Shown here: piece after piece, positions 38,691 to 45,375 of the stretch
How the letters are laid out: every line of letters starts with the position of its first letter
How positions within the stretch are numbered: the first letter of the stretch is position 1
From: DATJBC01 sp035515515
GTDB lineage: Bacteria; Actinomycetota; Acidimicrobiia; Acidimicrobiales; UBA8190
Direction: 5' to 3'
Length of the DNA stretch: 45,375 bases
Assembly (NCBI GenBank): GCA_035515515.1
Contig: DATJBC010000001.1
Coordinates: 1 to 45,375, forward strand
The notes under the pieces: model-generated
Told to the model about the DNA's origin: nothing
Seen by the model: the letters and a program-made list of their open reading frames with translations, nothing else
The model's database searches: none
Translations under genes and position numbers: made by a program

Positions 38691-39983
38691 ATGGCACGCG
38701 ACGTCCTCGAGCTGGCCGACAAGCTCTGGCGCGGCGACATCGAGATCGTCGAGGCCCACCCCGTCGGCTTCCAGGGCGGCCTGGCAGAGATCGACACCGA
38801 CGTGGCCTTCGTGCCCTCCTTCGGCAACGTCTCCGCCGTGCGCACCGAGGACGGCCTGGTGCTGGTGGACACGGGGGCGAGCTTCGTGGCCGGCGCCGTC
38901 CACGAGACCCTGCGGGGCTGGTCGCGCCACAGGCTCCACACCGCCGTGTACTCCCACGGCCACATCGACCACGTGTTCGGGGTGGGCCCGTGGGAGCAGG
39001 AGGCGGCGTCGGAGGGCTGGCCCGCGCCCGAGGTGATCGCCCACGAGGCCCTGCCCGCCCGCTTCGACCGCTACGTCGCCACCGCGGGCTACAACGAGAT
39101 CATCAACCAGCGCCAGTTCCAGGCCCCGGGGCTGCGCTGGCCCAGGGAGTACCGCTACCCCGACCGCACCTACGCGCACCGGCTCCGGGTCGAGGTGGGT
39201 GGGGTGGTCGCCGAACTGCACCACGCCCGGGGGGAAACCGACGACCACACCTGGACGTGGTTCCCCCACCGGCGGGTGGTGTGCTGCGGTGACCTGTTCA
39301 TCTGGGCCTCGCCCAACGCCGGGAACCCCCAGAAGGTCCAGCGCTACCCCCGGGAGTGGGCCCAGGCCCTGCGGGAGATCATGGCGCTCGAGCCCGAGGT
39401 GCTCCTGCCCGGGCACGGCTTCCCCGTCGTGGGCGCCGACCGGGTGCGCCGGGCGCTCACCGACACCGCCGAGCTCCTCGACTCCCTGGTGGAGCAGACG
39501 CTGGCGCTCATGAACGCCGGCGCCCGACTCGACGAGGTCCTCCACAGCGTGACCGTCCCCGCCCACCTGGCCGGGCGGCCCTACCTGCGGCCCGTCTACG
39601 ACGAGCCCGAGTTCGTGGTGCGCAACGTGTGGCGCCTGTACGGCGGCTGGTGGGACGGCAACCCCTCCTCGCTCAAGCCCGCGCCCGAGGCGGCCGTGGC
39701 CCGGGAGCTGGCCGCCCTGGCCGGGGGGGCGACGGCCCTGGCGGACCGGGCCCTGGCCCTGGCCGCGTCGGCGGCGGGCCCCCCCGACGGCGGCGACGCG
39801 CTGGCGGTGGCGGGCCACCTCGCCGAGCTGGCCGCGCTGGCGGCACCGTCGGACGAGGGCGTCCACCGGGTGCGCGCCGAGGTCTTCGCCCGCATGGCCG
39901 GGGCGGCCACGTCGACCATGGCCAAAGGGGTCTTCAGCTGGGCCTCCCGGGAGTCACAGGCGCGTGCCGAGCACCCCCGCTGA
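38691..39983 (+). CDS. Metallo-beta-lactamase-fold hydrolase (alkylsulfatase-like)
   Basis: A 430-residue protein. The zinc motif HxHxDH appears as HGHIDH (89-94), with further ligands in HHARGETDDHTW (about 182-190) and CCGDLFIW. A C-terminal helical region (about 300-430), with YDEPEFVVRNVWRLYGGWWDGNPSSLKP near residue 305-332 (quoted here in part: VRNVWRLYGGWWDGNPSSLK), resembles the dimerisation part of SdsA1-type alkylsulfatases. No C-terminal SCP2-like domain follows. Ester, sulfate-ester or lactone hydrolysis is possible. No signal peptide is seen. Confidence 0.8.
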   Translation: MARDVLELADKLWRGDIEIVEAHPVGFQGGLAEIDTDVAFVPSFGNVSAVRTEDGLVLVDTGASFVAGAVHETLRGWSRHRLHTAVYSHGHIDHVFGVGPWEQEAASEGWPAPEVIAHEALPARFDRYVATAGYNEIINQRQFQAPGLRWPREYRYPDRTYAHRLRVEVGGVVAELHHARGETDDHTWTWFPHRRVVCCGDLFIWASPNAGNPQKVQRYPREWAQALREIMALEPEVLLPGHGFPVVGADRVRRALTDTAELLDSLVEQTLALMNAGARLDEVLHSVTVPAHLAGRPYLRPVYDEPEFVVRNVWRLYGGWWDGNPSSLKPAPEAAVARELAALAGGATALADRALALAASAAGPPDGGDALAVAGHLAELAALAAPSDEGVHRVRAEVFARMAGAATSTMAKGVFSWASRESQARAEHPR

Positions 39984-40022
39984 GGGGCCGCGCCCAACTA
40001 CTACTGCCCGATCACCGTTCGC

Positions 40023-40028
40023 TAGTGT
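40023..40028 (+). promoter_or_regulatory. -10 box of the cytochrome oxidase operon
   Basis: TAGTGT ends 8 nt before GTG 40037, so ctaC is predicted to be leaderless and the operon to start here, 53 bases after the preceding gene. Confidence 0.5.
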
Positions 40029-40036
40029 CGTCGCTC

Positions 40037-40912
40037 GTGAGCCCCCCAGCCGCCCGAACGAGCAGCACGGACGCGCCACGGCGGCGTCGCCGGCTCCTCG
40101 CGGTGGTGGGCGCCGGCGCGCTCCCCGTGGTCCTCGGCGGGTGCCAGCTCCCCACCTTCTGGGGGTACCGGGGGTCGACCAAGCAGGCCCACAACGAGTT
40201 CCTGCTCTACTCGTCGACCATCATCGCCGCCATCGTGGTGGGCGCCATCGTGGCGGCGCTCATCATCTGGGCCTTGGTGCGCTACCGGCGGCGCTCCGAC
40301 GAGCTGCCCCGCCAGTTCCAGTACCACATCCCCCTGGAGATCACCTACACGATCGTGCCCGTCATCATCGTGCTGATCCTCTTCGCGTTCACCGTGATCG
40401 TGGAGAACCGGGTGGACGCCGTGGCATCGAAGCCCAACCTCGAGGTCAAGGTGACGGCGTTCCAGTGGGGCTGGCAGTTCGACTACCCGCACAACGTCCG
40501 GGTCGTCGGCGAGACCACCCAGGACCCCGACCCCGTGGGGCTCAACGGGGCGGCGTGCGCTCCCGCCGAGTACTGCCTGGGACCGGGCCTCGTCGTCCCG
40601 GCGGGCCAGACCACGCGCATCACGCTGGTGTCACGCGACGTCATCCACGGCTTCTACGTGCCCGAGTTCAACTTCAGCCGCTACGCCCAGCCGGGGTTCA
40701 CGAACACCTTCGACCTGACCGTGCAGCACACCGGCATCTACCGGGCCCAGTGCACGCAGCTGTGCGGGCTGTACCACTCGCTCATGTTCTTCCACGTGGT
40801 GGCCCTGCCACCCGCCCAGTTCCAGCAGTGGCTCAGCTCCGAGCGCTCGGCCTCCACCACGGCGGCCACCACCCACTCCCCGTCCTCCTCGACCACGAAG
40901 GCGGCCGCATGA
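40037..40912 (+). CDS. ctaC: Cytochrome c oxidase subunit II
   Basis: A 291-residue lipoprotein-type subunit II. A basic N-region and hydrophobic stretch end in the lipobox LGGC (Cys36). Two transmembrane helices follow (about 57-80 and 98-122), then the periplasmic cupredoxin domain with the aromatic FQWGWQF. Cu_A ligands are His204, Cys239, Cys243, His247 and Met250 (CTQLCGLYHSLM). It accepts electrons from cytochrome c or from the bc complex. No fused cytochrome c domain is present. The tail is Ser/Thr-rich. The stop overlaps ctaD by four bases. Confidence 0.93.
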   Translation: MSPPAARTSSTDAPRRRRRLLAVVGAGALPVVLGGCQLPTFWGYRGSTKQAHNEFLLYSSTIIAAIVVGAIVAALIIWALVRYRRRSDELPRQFQYHIPLEITYTIVPVIIVLILFAFTVIVENRVDAVASKPNLEVKVTAFQWGWQFDYPHNVRVVGETTQDPDPVGLNGAACAPAEYCLGPGLVVPAGQTTRITLVSRDVIHGFYVPEFNFSRYAQPGFTNTFDLTVQHTGIYRAQCTQLCGLYHSLMFFHVVALPPAQFQQWLSSERSASTTAATTHSPSSSTTKAAA

Positions 40913-42615
40913 GCGTCCTGGCCGAACCCCTCGTCCACGAGCACGAGCACGAGCACCACGAGCCCACGGGGATCCTGAAGTGGCTCACCAGCACCGATCA
41001 CAAGCTGATCGGCATGAACTACATGGTGACCTCCCTCGTCATGTTCTTCCTGGCCGGGATCATGGCCCTGCTGCTGCGGGCCCAGCTGGCCAGCCCCGAC
41101 AGCTCGTTCCTCAGCTTCCAGCAGTACAACGCGCTGTTCACCATGCACGGCAGCCTGATGCTGTACCTCTTCGCCGGCCCCTTCGCCTTCGGCGGGCTGG
41201 CCAACTACATCCTCCCGCTGCAGGTGGGCGCACCCGACATGGCCTTCCCGCGACTCAACGCCCTGTCGTACTGGCTGTACCTGAGCGGCTCGATCACCAT
41301 GCTGCTGGGGTTCTTCGTGGCCGGAGGGGCCCCCGCCTTCGGCTGGGTGGCCTACGCCCCGCTGTCGTCGGTGCTGTCGTCCCCGGGCTCGGCGCCGGAC
41401 CTGTGGATCCTGGGCATCGCCCTCACCGGGTTCTCCGCCATCTTCACCGGCGTGAACCTGGTGACCACGACCTTCTACCTGCGGGCGCCGGGCATGACCA
41501 TGTTCCGCCTGCCCATCTTCACCTGGAACATGCTGGTGACGGCGATCCTCATCCTGATCGCCTTCCCCATCCTCACCGCGGCCATGGTGCTGTTGTTCGC
41601 CGACCGGCACTTCGGCACGCACATCTACACCACGGCCGGAGGCGGGGTGCCGCTTCTGTACCAGAACCTCTTCTGGTTCTTCGGCCATCCCGAGGTCTAC
41701 ATCCTCGCCCTGCCCTACTTCGGCATCGTGAGCGACGTCATCCCCGTCTTCTCCAAGAAGCCGTTGTTCGGCTACAAGGGGATGGTCTTCGCCACCATGT
41801 CGATCGCGGCGCTGTCGACAGGGGTGTGGGCCCACCACATGTTCACCACGGGCGCCGTGCTGCTGCCCTTCTTCTCACTGCTGTCGCTGCTCATCGCCGT
41901 GCCCACCGGCATCAAGTTCTTCAACTGGATCGGCACCATGTGGCGGGGCCAGCTGCACTTCACGACGCCCATGCTGTTCTGCATCGGGTTCCTGTTCGCC
42001 TTCCTCATGGGCGGCCTGACGGGCGTGATGCTGGCGTCCCCGCCCATCGACTTCGCCACCCACGACACGTACTTCGTGGTGGCCCACTTCCACCAGGTGC
42101 TCTTCGGCACGGCCGTCTACGCAGGGTTCGCCGGCCTCTACTACTGGTACCCCAAGTTCTTCGGCCGGATGTACGACGAGCGCCTGGGCAAGATCCACTT
42201 CTGGCTGCTCACGATCGGCTTCTGGGTGACGTTCACGCCCCAGTACGTGCTGGGCCTGTGGGGCATGCCCCGCCGGGTGGCGTCGTACCCCGCCGACGTG
42301 GGGTGGACGACGCTCAACGTCGTGTCCACCATCGGCGCCTACATCATCGGCGTGTCGTTCGTCGTCATGCTCTACAACTTCTGGACGTCGTGGCGGCACC
42401 CCGTGGCGGCCGGGGACAACCCCTGGGACGCGCACACCCTGGAGTGGTTCGCCACCTCCCCGCCGGTGCACCACAACTTCGAGCGGCTCCCACCGATCCG
42501 CTCCGAGCGCCCGGTGTGGGACTTCCACCACCCTGACGCCCGGACCGTGGCCCACGGCAACGGCCACCGGCGTGTCGCCGCCGGCGTCGGGTCCAACGGG
42601 TCGGGCGAGGGCTGA
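40909..42615 (+). CDS. ctaD: Cytochrome c oxidase subunit I
   Basis: A 568-residue haem-copper oxidase subunit I. Haem a ligand His80 is in TMHG. The Cu_B/Tyr cross-link site is HPEVY (His260, Tyr264), Cu_B His309 and His310 are in WAHHMF, and haem ligands are in VVAHFHQVLFG. The D-channel entry Asp110 is in GAPDMAFPR, so this is an A-type proton pump. The N-terminus has a His/Glu-rich run (HEHEHEHHE) and the C-terminus a hydrophilic 80-residue extension. ATG overlaps ctaC (ATGA) and ctaF follows after 2 nt. Confidence 0.95.
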   Translation: MSVLAEPLVHEHEHEHHEPTGILKWLTSTDHKLIGMNYMVTSLVMFFLAGIMALLLRAQLASPDSSFLSFQQYNALFTMHGSLMLYLFAGPFAFGGLANYILPLQVGAPDMAFPRLNALSYWLYLSGSITMLLGFFVAGGAPAFGWVAYAPLSSVLSSPGSAPDLWILGIALTGFSAIFTGVNLVTTTFYLRAPGMTMFRLPIFTWNMLVTAILILIAFPILTAAMVLLFADRHFGTHIYTTAGGGVPLLYQNLFWFFGHPEVYILALPYFGIVSDVIPVFSKKPLFGYKGMVFATMSIAALSTGVWAHHMFTTGAVLLPFFSLLSLLIAVPTGIKFFNWIGTMWRGQLHFTTPMLFCIGFLFAFLMGGLTGVMLASPPIDFATHDTYFVVAHFHQVLFGTAVYAGFAGLYYWYPKFFGRMYDERLGKIHFWLLTIGFWVTFTPQYVLGLWGMPRRVASYPADVGWTTLNVVSTIGAYIIGVSFVVMLYNFWTSWRHPVAAGDNPWDAHTLEWFATSPPVHHNFERLPPIRSERPVWDFHHPDARTVAHGNGHRRVAAGVGSNGSGEG

Positions 42616-42617
42616 CG

Positions 42618-43010
42618 ATGCGCATCGAGGCGCTCTTCCTGCTGGGCGTGGCCGTCTTCTTCGGGATCGTCGGCGTCATCTACTGGTTCTGGGGCTACGA
42701 GCAGGGCGGCACGGTCATGCTGGTGGGGACCACGCTGCTCGGGCTGCTGCCGGGGAGCTACTACTTCTGGTGGTCGCGGCGCATGCGCCCGCGGCCCGAG
42801 GACCGCACCGACGCCACCATCGAGGAGGGCTCGGGCGTGATCGGCTCGTTCCCGGGCTCGAGCGTGTGGCCCTTCGTGCTCGGCATGGGCCTGTTCCTCA
42901 TGGTGCTGTCCATCGCCTTCGGCCTGTGGTTCTTCGCCCCGGGCGTGGCGCTCGTCATCTCGTCGCTGGTGGGCGTGACCGTGGAGAGCCGCCGGGGCGG
43001 CGCCGTCTGA
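42618..43010 (+). CDS. ctaF: Cytochrome c oxidase subunit IV, actinobacterial type
   Basis: A 130-residue membrane protein with four helices (about 4-24, 33-52, 83-101 and 104-122). The FWGYEQGGTVML loop and SRRMRPRPEDR segment after helix 2 are typical of the actinobacterial subunit IV, placed directly after ctaD as in other actinobacteria. It is a small structural subunit of the aa3 oxidase. It begins 2 nt after the ctaD stop. The subunit III gene (ctaE) does not follow here; it usually lies with the qcr genes elsewhere. A long hairpin at 43113-43148 probably ends the operon. Confidence 0.88.
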   Translation: MRIEALFLLGVAVFFGIVGVIYWFWGYEQGGTVMLVGTTLLGLLPGSYYFWWSRRMRPRPEDRTDATIEEGSGVIGSFPGSSVWPFVLGMGLFLMVLSIAFGLWFFAPGVALVISSLVGVTVESRRGGAV

Positions 43011-43064
43011 CCGAGACGTCCGCGCGCCGCGTGGCCACGCCACGGGCGCGGCGGGCACCGCCGG

Positions 43065-43099
43065 TGCGAGACCCGAGGTGGTGTGCGAGACCCGAGGTG
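43065..43099. repeat. Short direct repeat after the oxidase operon
   Basis: TGCGAGACCCGAGGTG occurs at 43065-43080 and again at 43084-43099, a 19-base period, in non-coding DNA. Confidence 0.6.
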
Positions 43100-43112
43100 A
43101 GCCACCCGAGCT

Positions 43113-43148
43113 GGCTCGGCACCGGGTCGCAGTCCCCGGTGCCGAGCC
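43113..43148 (+). terminator. 14-bp hairpin after the oxidase operon
   Basis: GGCTCGGCACCGGG (43113-43126) pairs perfectly with CCCGGTGCCGAGCC (43135-43148) around an 8-nt loop. This is the strongest stem in the window. There is no T tract. Between 43011 and 43600 I see no intact gene: only these repeats, this hairpin and the FMN-reductase remnant. Confidence 0.6.
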
Positions 43149-43260
43149 CGAGCTCGTGTTCTCGGGTGTGCCGCCCGGAACCCTGATGCCCCCCGTCGGA
43201 CGACAACTGCAGCCTGCAGCGCGGGGATCAACCGGCCTCCACGCCGTCCCCAACATTGCA

Positions 43261-43545
43261 TCAACTGCCGCCGGGCGGCCCCGGGGGGCAGCGGGCGCCA
43301 GCCACGGTGGCGAGCACCCCGGCGATGCGGGCGCGCACCGCCTCGTCGCCCACGAGGCCGTCCTCCCCGACATGGCCCCCGTCACCGGCACCTGGGCACA
43401 GGCCGGCTCGACCACGCGGGCGCCGGCGGCGCCGAGCACGCCGCCCAGCGAGGCGTGGGCTCCGGGGGCGCCCCGGGGCGAGGCGTTGATCCACGCCACC
43501 CGCTTGCCCGCGATCGAGCGCCGCGAGGCGTCGCGACCGCGGCAT
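43261..43545 (-). pseudogene. NADPH-dependent FMN reductase remnant, frameshifted
   Basis: Read on the minus strand, one frame gives AGKRVAWINASPRGAPGAHA then LGGVLGAAGARVVEPAC, which matches the C-terminal half of NAD(P)H-dependent FMN reductases. After VTGAMSG the match continues in the next frame as EDGLVGDEAVRARIAGVLAT. Loss of one G in the run near 43370 explains the shift. The N-terminal flavodoxin part (including the GSxR phosphate loop) is absent upstream. So this is a decayed fragment, or a sequencing error in a fragment that is truncated anyway. The limits are approximate. Confidence 0.6.
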
Positions 43546-43600
43546 CTTCCATCTGGAGCCCGTGCTGACCTCGCCCCACGGCGCGTAGGGCCGGGGGCGC

Positions 43601-44824
43601 TCAGCCCCCGACGGTGCTGGGCGGCTGCGACACCGTGACGGCAGCCGTCTCGCGCACCGCCCGCAGTCGCCGCTGGGCGGCGGCGGCGGCGTCGGGGCGC
43701 AGCGGCGGGAGCCGGAACCCCGTGTACATGACGCGCCGCTCGCGCGCCACGGGCGGCTGGGCCATGTGCATCGTGCAGCTCAGGTGCACGGTGACGTCCC
43801 CCGTGCGGGTGGGCAGGTCCACCAGGGGAAGGGTGTTGTCTCGTCGCACGAAGGCGGGCCACACGAACGCCCGGTTGCTCCCCGCCACCACGCGCAGCTG
43901 CCCGGAGGTGGCGTCGGCGCCGGTCACCGAGATGCCCACGGTCAGCGAGGAGCACTCGTAGCTGTGACGGCCCAGCGAGCAGTCCTTGTGCCAGGGCACG
44001 TCCGAGATGCCCTCCACGATGCCGATCGGCTTGACGAGGGCCTCCAGGGCGTTGCCGTCCATGCCGCCCCACCGGTGCCCGTCCCCGCTGAGCGCGCCCA
44101 GCCGGGCCAGGCGGCCGTCGGTCATGAGGCCCGCGGCGTGCTCCGACATGGCGTCGAAGCCCTGCATGCGCACCAGCCGGTCCTCGCCGGCCGCGGTGCG
44201 GGCCCACCACGACCGTCCGTCGCCCTGGTGGTAGGTGGGGGCGGCCCGGTCCATGTCGGCGGAGACCTGGGCCATCTCGTCGTCGGTGAACACCCCGGCG
44301 ACGTGCAGGTACCCGGCCTCGTGGAGGAAGTGCGCCATGGCGGCGTCGTCGTCGCCCCAGGCGAAGGTGCGCGCCAGGTCCAGCGGCGCACCGTCGGGGT
44401 CGAGGAACGGGGGGGCCTGCCCCACGTGCGGGGCCCTGCGGTCCAGCGCGCCTCGCAGCACGAGCCACCAGTCCAGCAGCCGCTCGAGGCGTCCCTCGAG
44501 GACGAGGGTCCCCGAGGAGAACCACCCCATGGGGGTCACCTGGTCGTGGACCAGGTCTCCGAGCTGGCCCGCCTCGAGGCGCAGGCGCAGCGCCCCGTCC
44601 TCGGGCGCGCCGGGGCCGACCGCTACCCGGCCCGCCACGGGCCGCAGGGTCCAGCTGCCCTCCCCCACGTGCACCTCCAGCGGGCGCAGGCTCAGGCGCT
44701 CCACGGCCGGCTCGAGCAGGGCGGCCGCCTCGTCGAGGGCGGCGGGCAGCTCCTCGTCGAAGAAGCGGGCCGGGTCGACGGCCGGCTGCTCCCCGTCCAC
44801 CCTCGTGCGGACGTCCACGGTCAT
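43601..44824 (-). CDS. Phytanoyl-CoA dioxygenase-like protein with SCP2-like domain
   Basis: A 407-residue two-domain protein. Residues about 40-125 resemble an SCP2-type sterol/lipid-binding domain (LRLRLEAGQLGDLVHDQ, then GTLVLEGRLERLLDWWLVLR). Residues about 160-385 form a PhyH-type Fe(II)/2-oxoglutarate dioxygenase: HxD ligands His279 and Asp281 in VPWHKD, distal His353 in TMHMAQPP (or His347), and Arg near 363. It may hydroxylate a lipid or acyl-CoA delivered by its own binding domain (inference). ATG 44824 follows GGGGGTGG. A TACGGT -10 box is at 44876-44871. Nothing else is visible in the 223-base gap to 45048. Confidence 0.8.
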   Translation of the reverse strand: MTVDVRTRVDGEQPAVDPARFFDEELPAALDEAAALLEPAVERLSLRPLEVHVGEGSWTLRPVAGRVAVGPGAPEDGALRLRLEAGQLGDLVHDQVTPMGWFSSGTLVLEGRLERLLDWWLVLRGALDRRAPHVGQAPPFLDPDGAPLDLARTFAWGDDDAAMAHFLHEAGYLHVAGVFTDDEMAQVSADMDRAAPTYHQGDGRSWWARTAAGEDRLVRMQGFDAMSEHAAGLMTDGRLARLGALSGDGHRWGGMDGNALEALVKPIGIVEGISDVPWHKDCSLGRHSYECSSLTVGISVTGADATSGQLRVVAGSNRAFVWPAFVRRDNTLPLVDLPTRTGDVTVHLSCTMHMAQPPVARERRVMYTGFRLPPLRPDAAAAAQRRLRAVRETAAVTVSQPPSTVGG

Positions 44825-44870
44825 GGCGACCACCCCCTGGGCCCGGCCGGCAAGAGAACCACCGCCGTTC

Positions 44871-44876
44871 ACCGTA
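44871..44876 (-). promoter_or_regulatory. -10 box of the dioxygenase gene
   Basis: TACGGT (minus strand) predicts a start near 44864 and a leader of about 40 nt before ATG 44824. Confidence 0.4.
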
Positions 44877-45047
44877 TCGTGCCCGGTCGGGGACGTCCCG
44901 GCCGGCGCCGGGCCGCCTGTCAGGGTGCCCTGCCGACCGGGATTTTCGTCACTTTTGGTGAGGAACGCGGGCGGGTTGTCAACAAGGGTTGAGCCGCCGA
45001 ACCGTCGGCCGCGCCCCGGCCGACCAGTACGAGGGTGGTACGCCGCC

Positions 45048-45375
45048 GTGACACTCTTCTCCCGAGTGAGCTCCGATCGCCCCACCCTGGCGCGCCAGGT
45101 CCGGCATTTGGCCACCATTGGCACGGCTGCCATCCTCATTGGCGGCGCACTGGCGACGCTGACCCTGGTGCGCGGCGTCGCCTCCCCGGCGTACGCGAAC
45201 ACCACGCCCTACGAGCTGTACTGCCCGGGCACCCCGGTGGGCAACATCGTGCTCAACCACGTCGTCACCACGGGGACCATCTCACCCCCGGCCCCCGCAG
45301 CGGGCCAGGCGTTCGAGCTCACCGGCTATCAGTCGGTGGTCAACCTACCCAGCTCGATCGTCTCGGCGGCCGCCG
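45048..45375 (+). CDS. Secreted protein, N-terminal part
   Basis: The reading frame is open from GTG 45048 to the window edge (109 residues). A basic N-terminus and hydrophobic stretch (about 21-45, IGTAAILIGGALATLTLV) end at a likely signal-peptidase site, SPAYA|NT (about residue 52). The mature part starts TTPYELYCPGTPVGNIVLNH, a beta-rich pattern with one early Cys typical of exported actinobacterial surface proteins of unknown function. Codon use in the signal region is less G/C-biased than the neighbours (several ATT and TTG codons). The domain cannot be named from this fragment. Confidence 0.65.
   Translation, partial: MTLFSRVSSDRPTLARQVRHLATIGTAAILIGGALATLTLVRGVASPAYANTTPYELYCPGTPVGNIVLNHVVTTGTISPPAPAAGQAFELTGYQSVVNLPSSIVSAAA

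Noticed and set aside
44979..45260. 93-codon minus-strand frame opposite the secreted protein
   Set aside because: No domain or start signal; the + strand frame has a signal peptide.
1..45375. tRNA, rRNA, insertion sequences, prophage genes, origin of replication
   Set aside because: Looked for and not seen by eye; a tRNA or covariance scan could still find a cryptic one.

Overview
The window is about 73% GC, with nearly every third codon position G or C. It looks like a chromosomal segment of a free-living high-GC actinobacterium, probably of the Acidimicrobiia type. The support is a density of acyl-CoA dehydrogenases, MaoC hydratases, CoA-transferases, SDRs and thioesterases, an actinobacterial aa3 oxidase cluster with a ctaF-type subunit IV, frequent GTG/TTG starts, and at least ten genes whose TANNNT -10 box ends 5-8 nt before the start codon (leaderless mRNAs). 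I see no rRNA, tRNA, CRISPR array, insertion sequence, phage gene or origin. The taxonomic placement is inference.

Layout. 1-43: end of an unknown gene. 152-266: possible C-rich-loop small RNA. 375-3549(-): operon of MFS exporter, zinc alcohol dehydrogenase and VOC protein. 3722-4968(+): small membrane protein and a zinc metallopeptidase. 5002-9517(-): tight five-gene acyl-CoA operon (two acyl-CoA dehydrogenases, CoA-transferase, two MaoC hot-dog proteins). 9725-11502(+): leaderless 12-codon ORF, SDR, thioesterase. 11518-13271(-): crotonase and methyltransferase. 13352-14722(+): GAF-GGDEF diguanylate cyclase. 14860-16817(+): acyl-CoA dehydrogenase and alpha/beta hydrolase. 16854-19137(-): GMC oxidoreductase with its small subunit and a leader ORF. 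19162-21227(+): DUF503 protein and SulP transporter.

21257-25385 is the most unusual region. An ECF sigma factor carries a transmembrane helix and a roughly 300-residue Gly/Ala/Ser repeat tail. Divergent from it lies a degenerate receiver-domain protein, and beyond that a degenerate GGDEF-like protein with one transmembrane helix and a long Ser/Gly tail ending in a motif like that of the sigma factor. I propose these as a membrane-tethered signalling set of unknown input.

25500-27220(-): DUF1214 protein and GNAT acetyltransferase. 27423-38255 is a second acyl-CoA block: nitronate monooxygenase-like flavoprotein, alpha/beta hydrolase, two PaaI-type thioesterases, acyl-CoA dehydrogenase, TetR regulator, thiolase-like protein and enoyl-CoA hydratase, with a GH1 glycosidase, an unknown protein and a CopD-like membrane protein. 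Three near-identical palindromes (at 27272, 30112 and 34814) suggest that the TetR protein at 34844 controls this block and itself.

38361-43010: TatA, a metallo-beta-lactamase-fold hydrolase, and the cytochrome c oxidase genes ctaC-ctaD-ctaF. 43011-43600 holds direct repeats, a strong hairpin and a frameshifted FMN-reductase remnant. 43601-44824(-) is a phytanoyl-CoA dioxygenase-like protein with an SCP2-like N-terminal domain. A secreted protein begins at 45048 and runs off the end.
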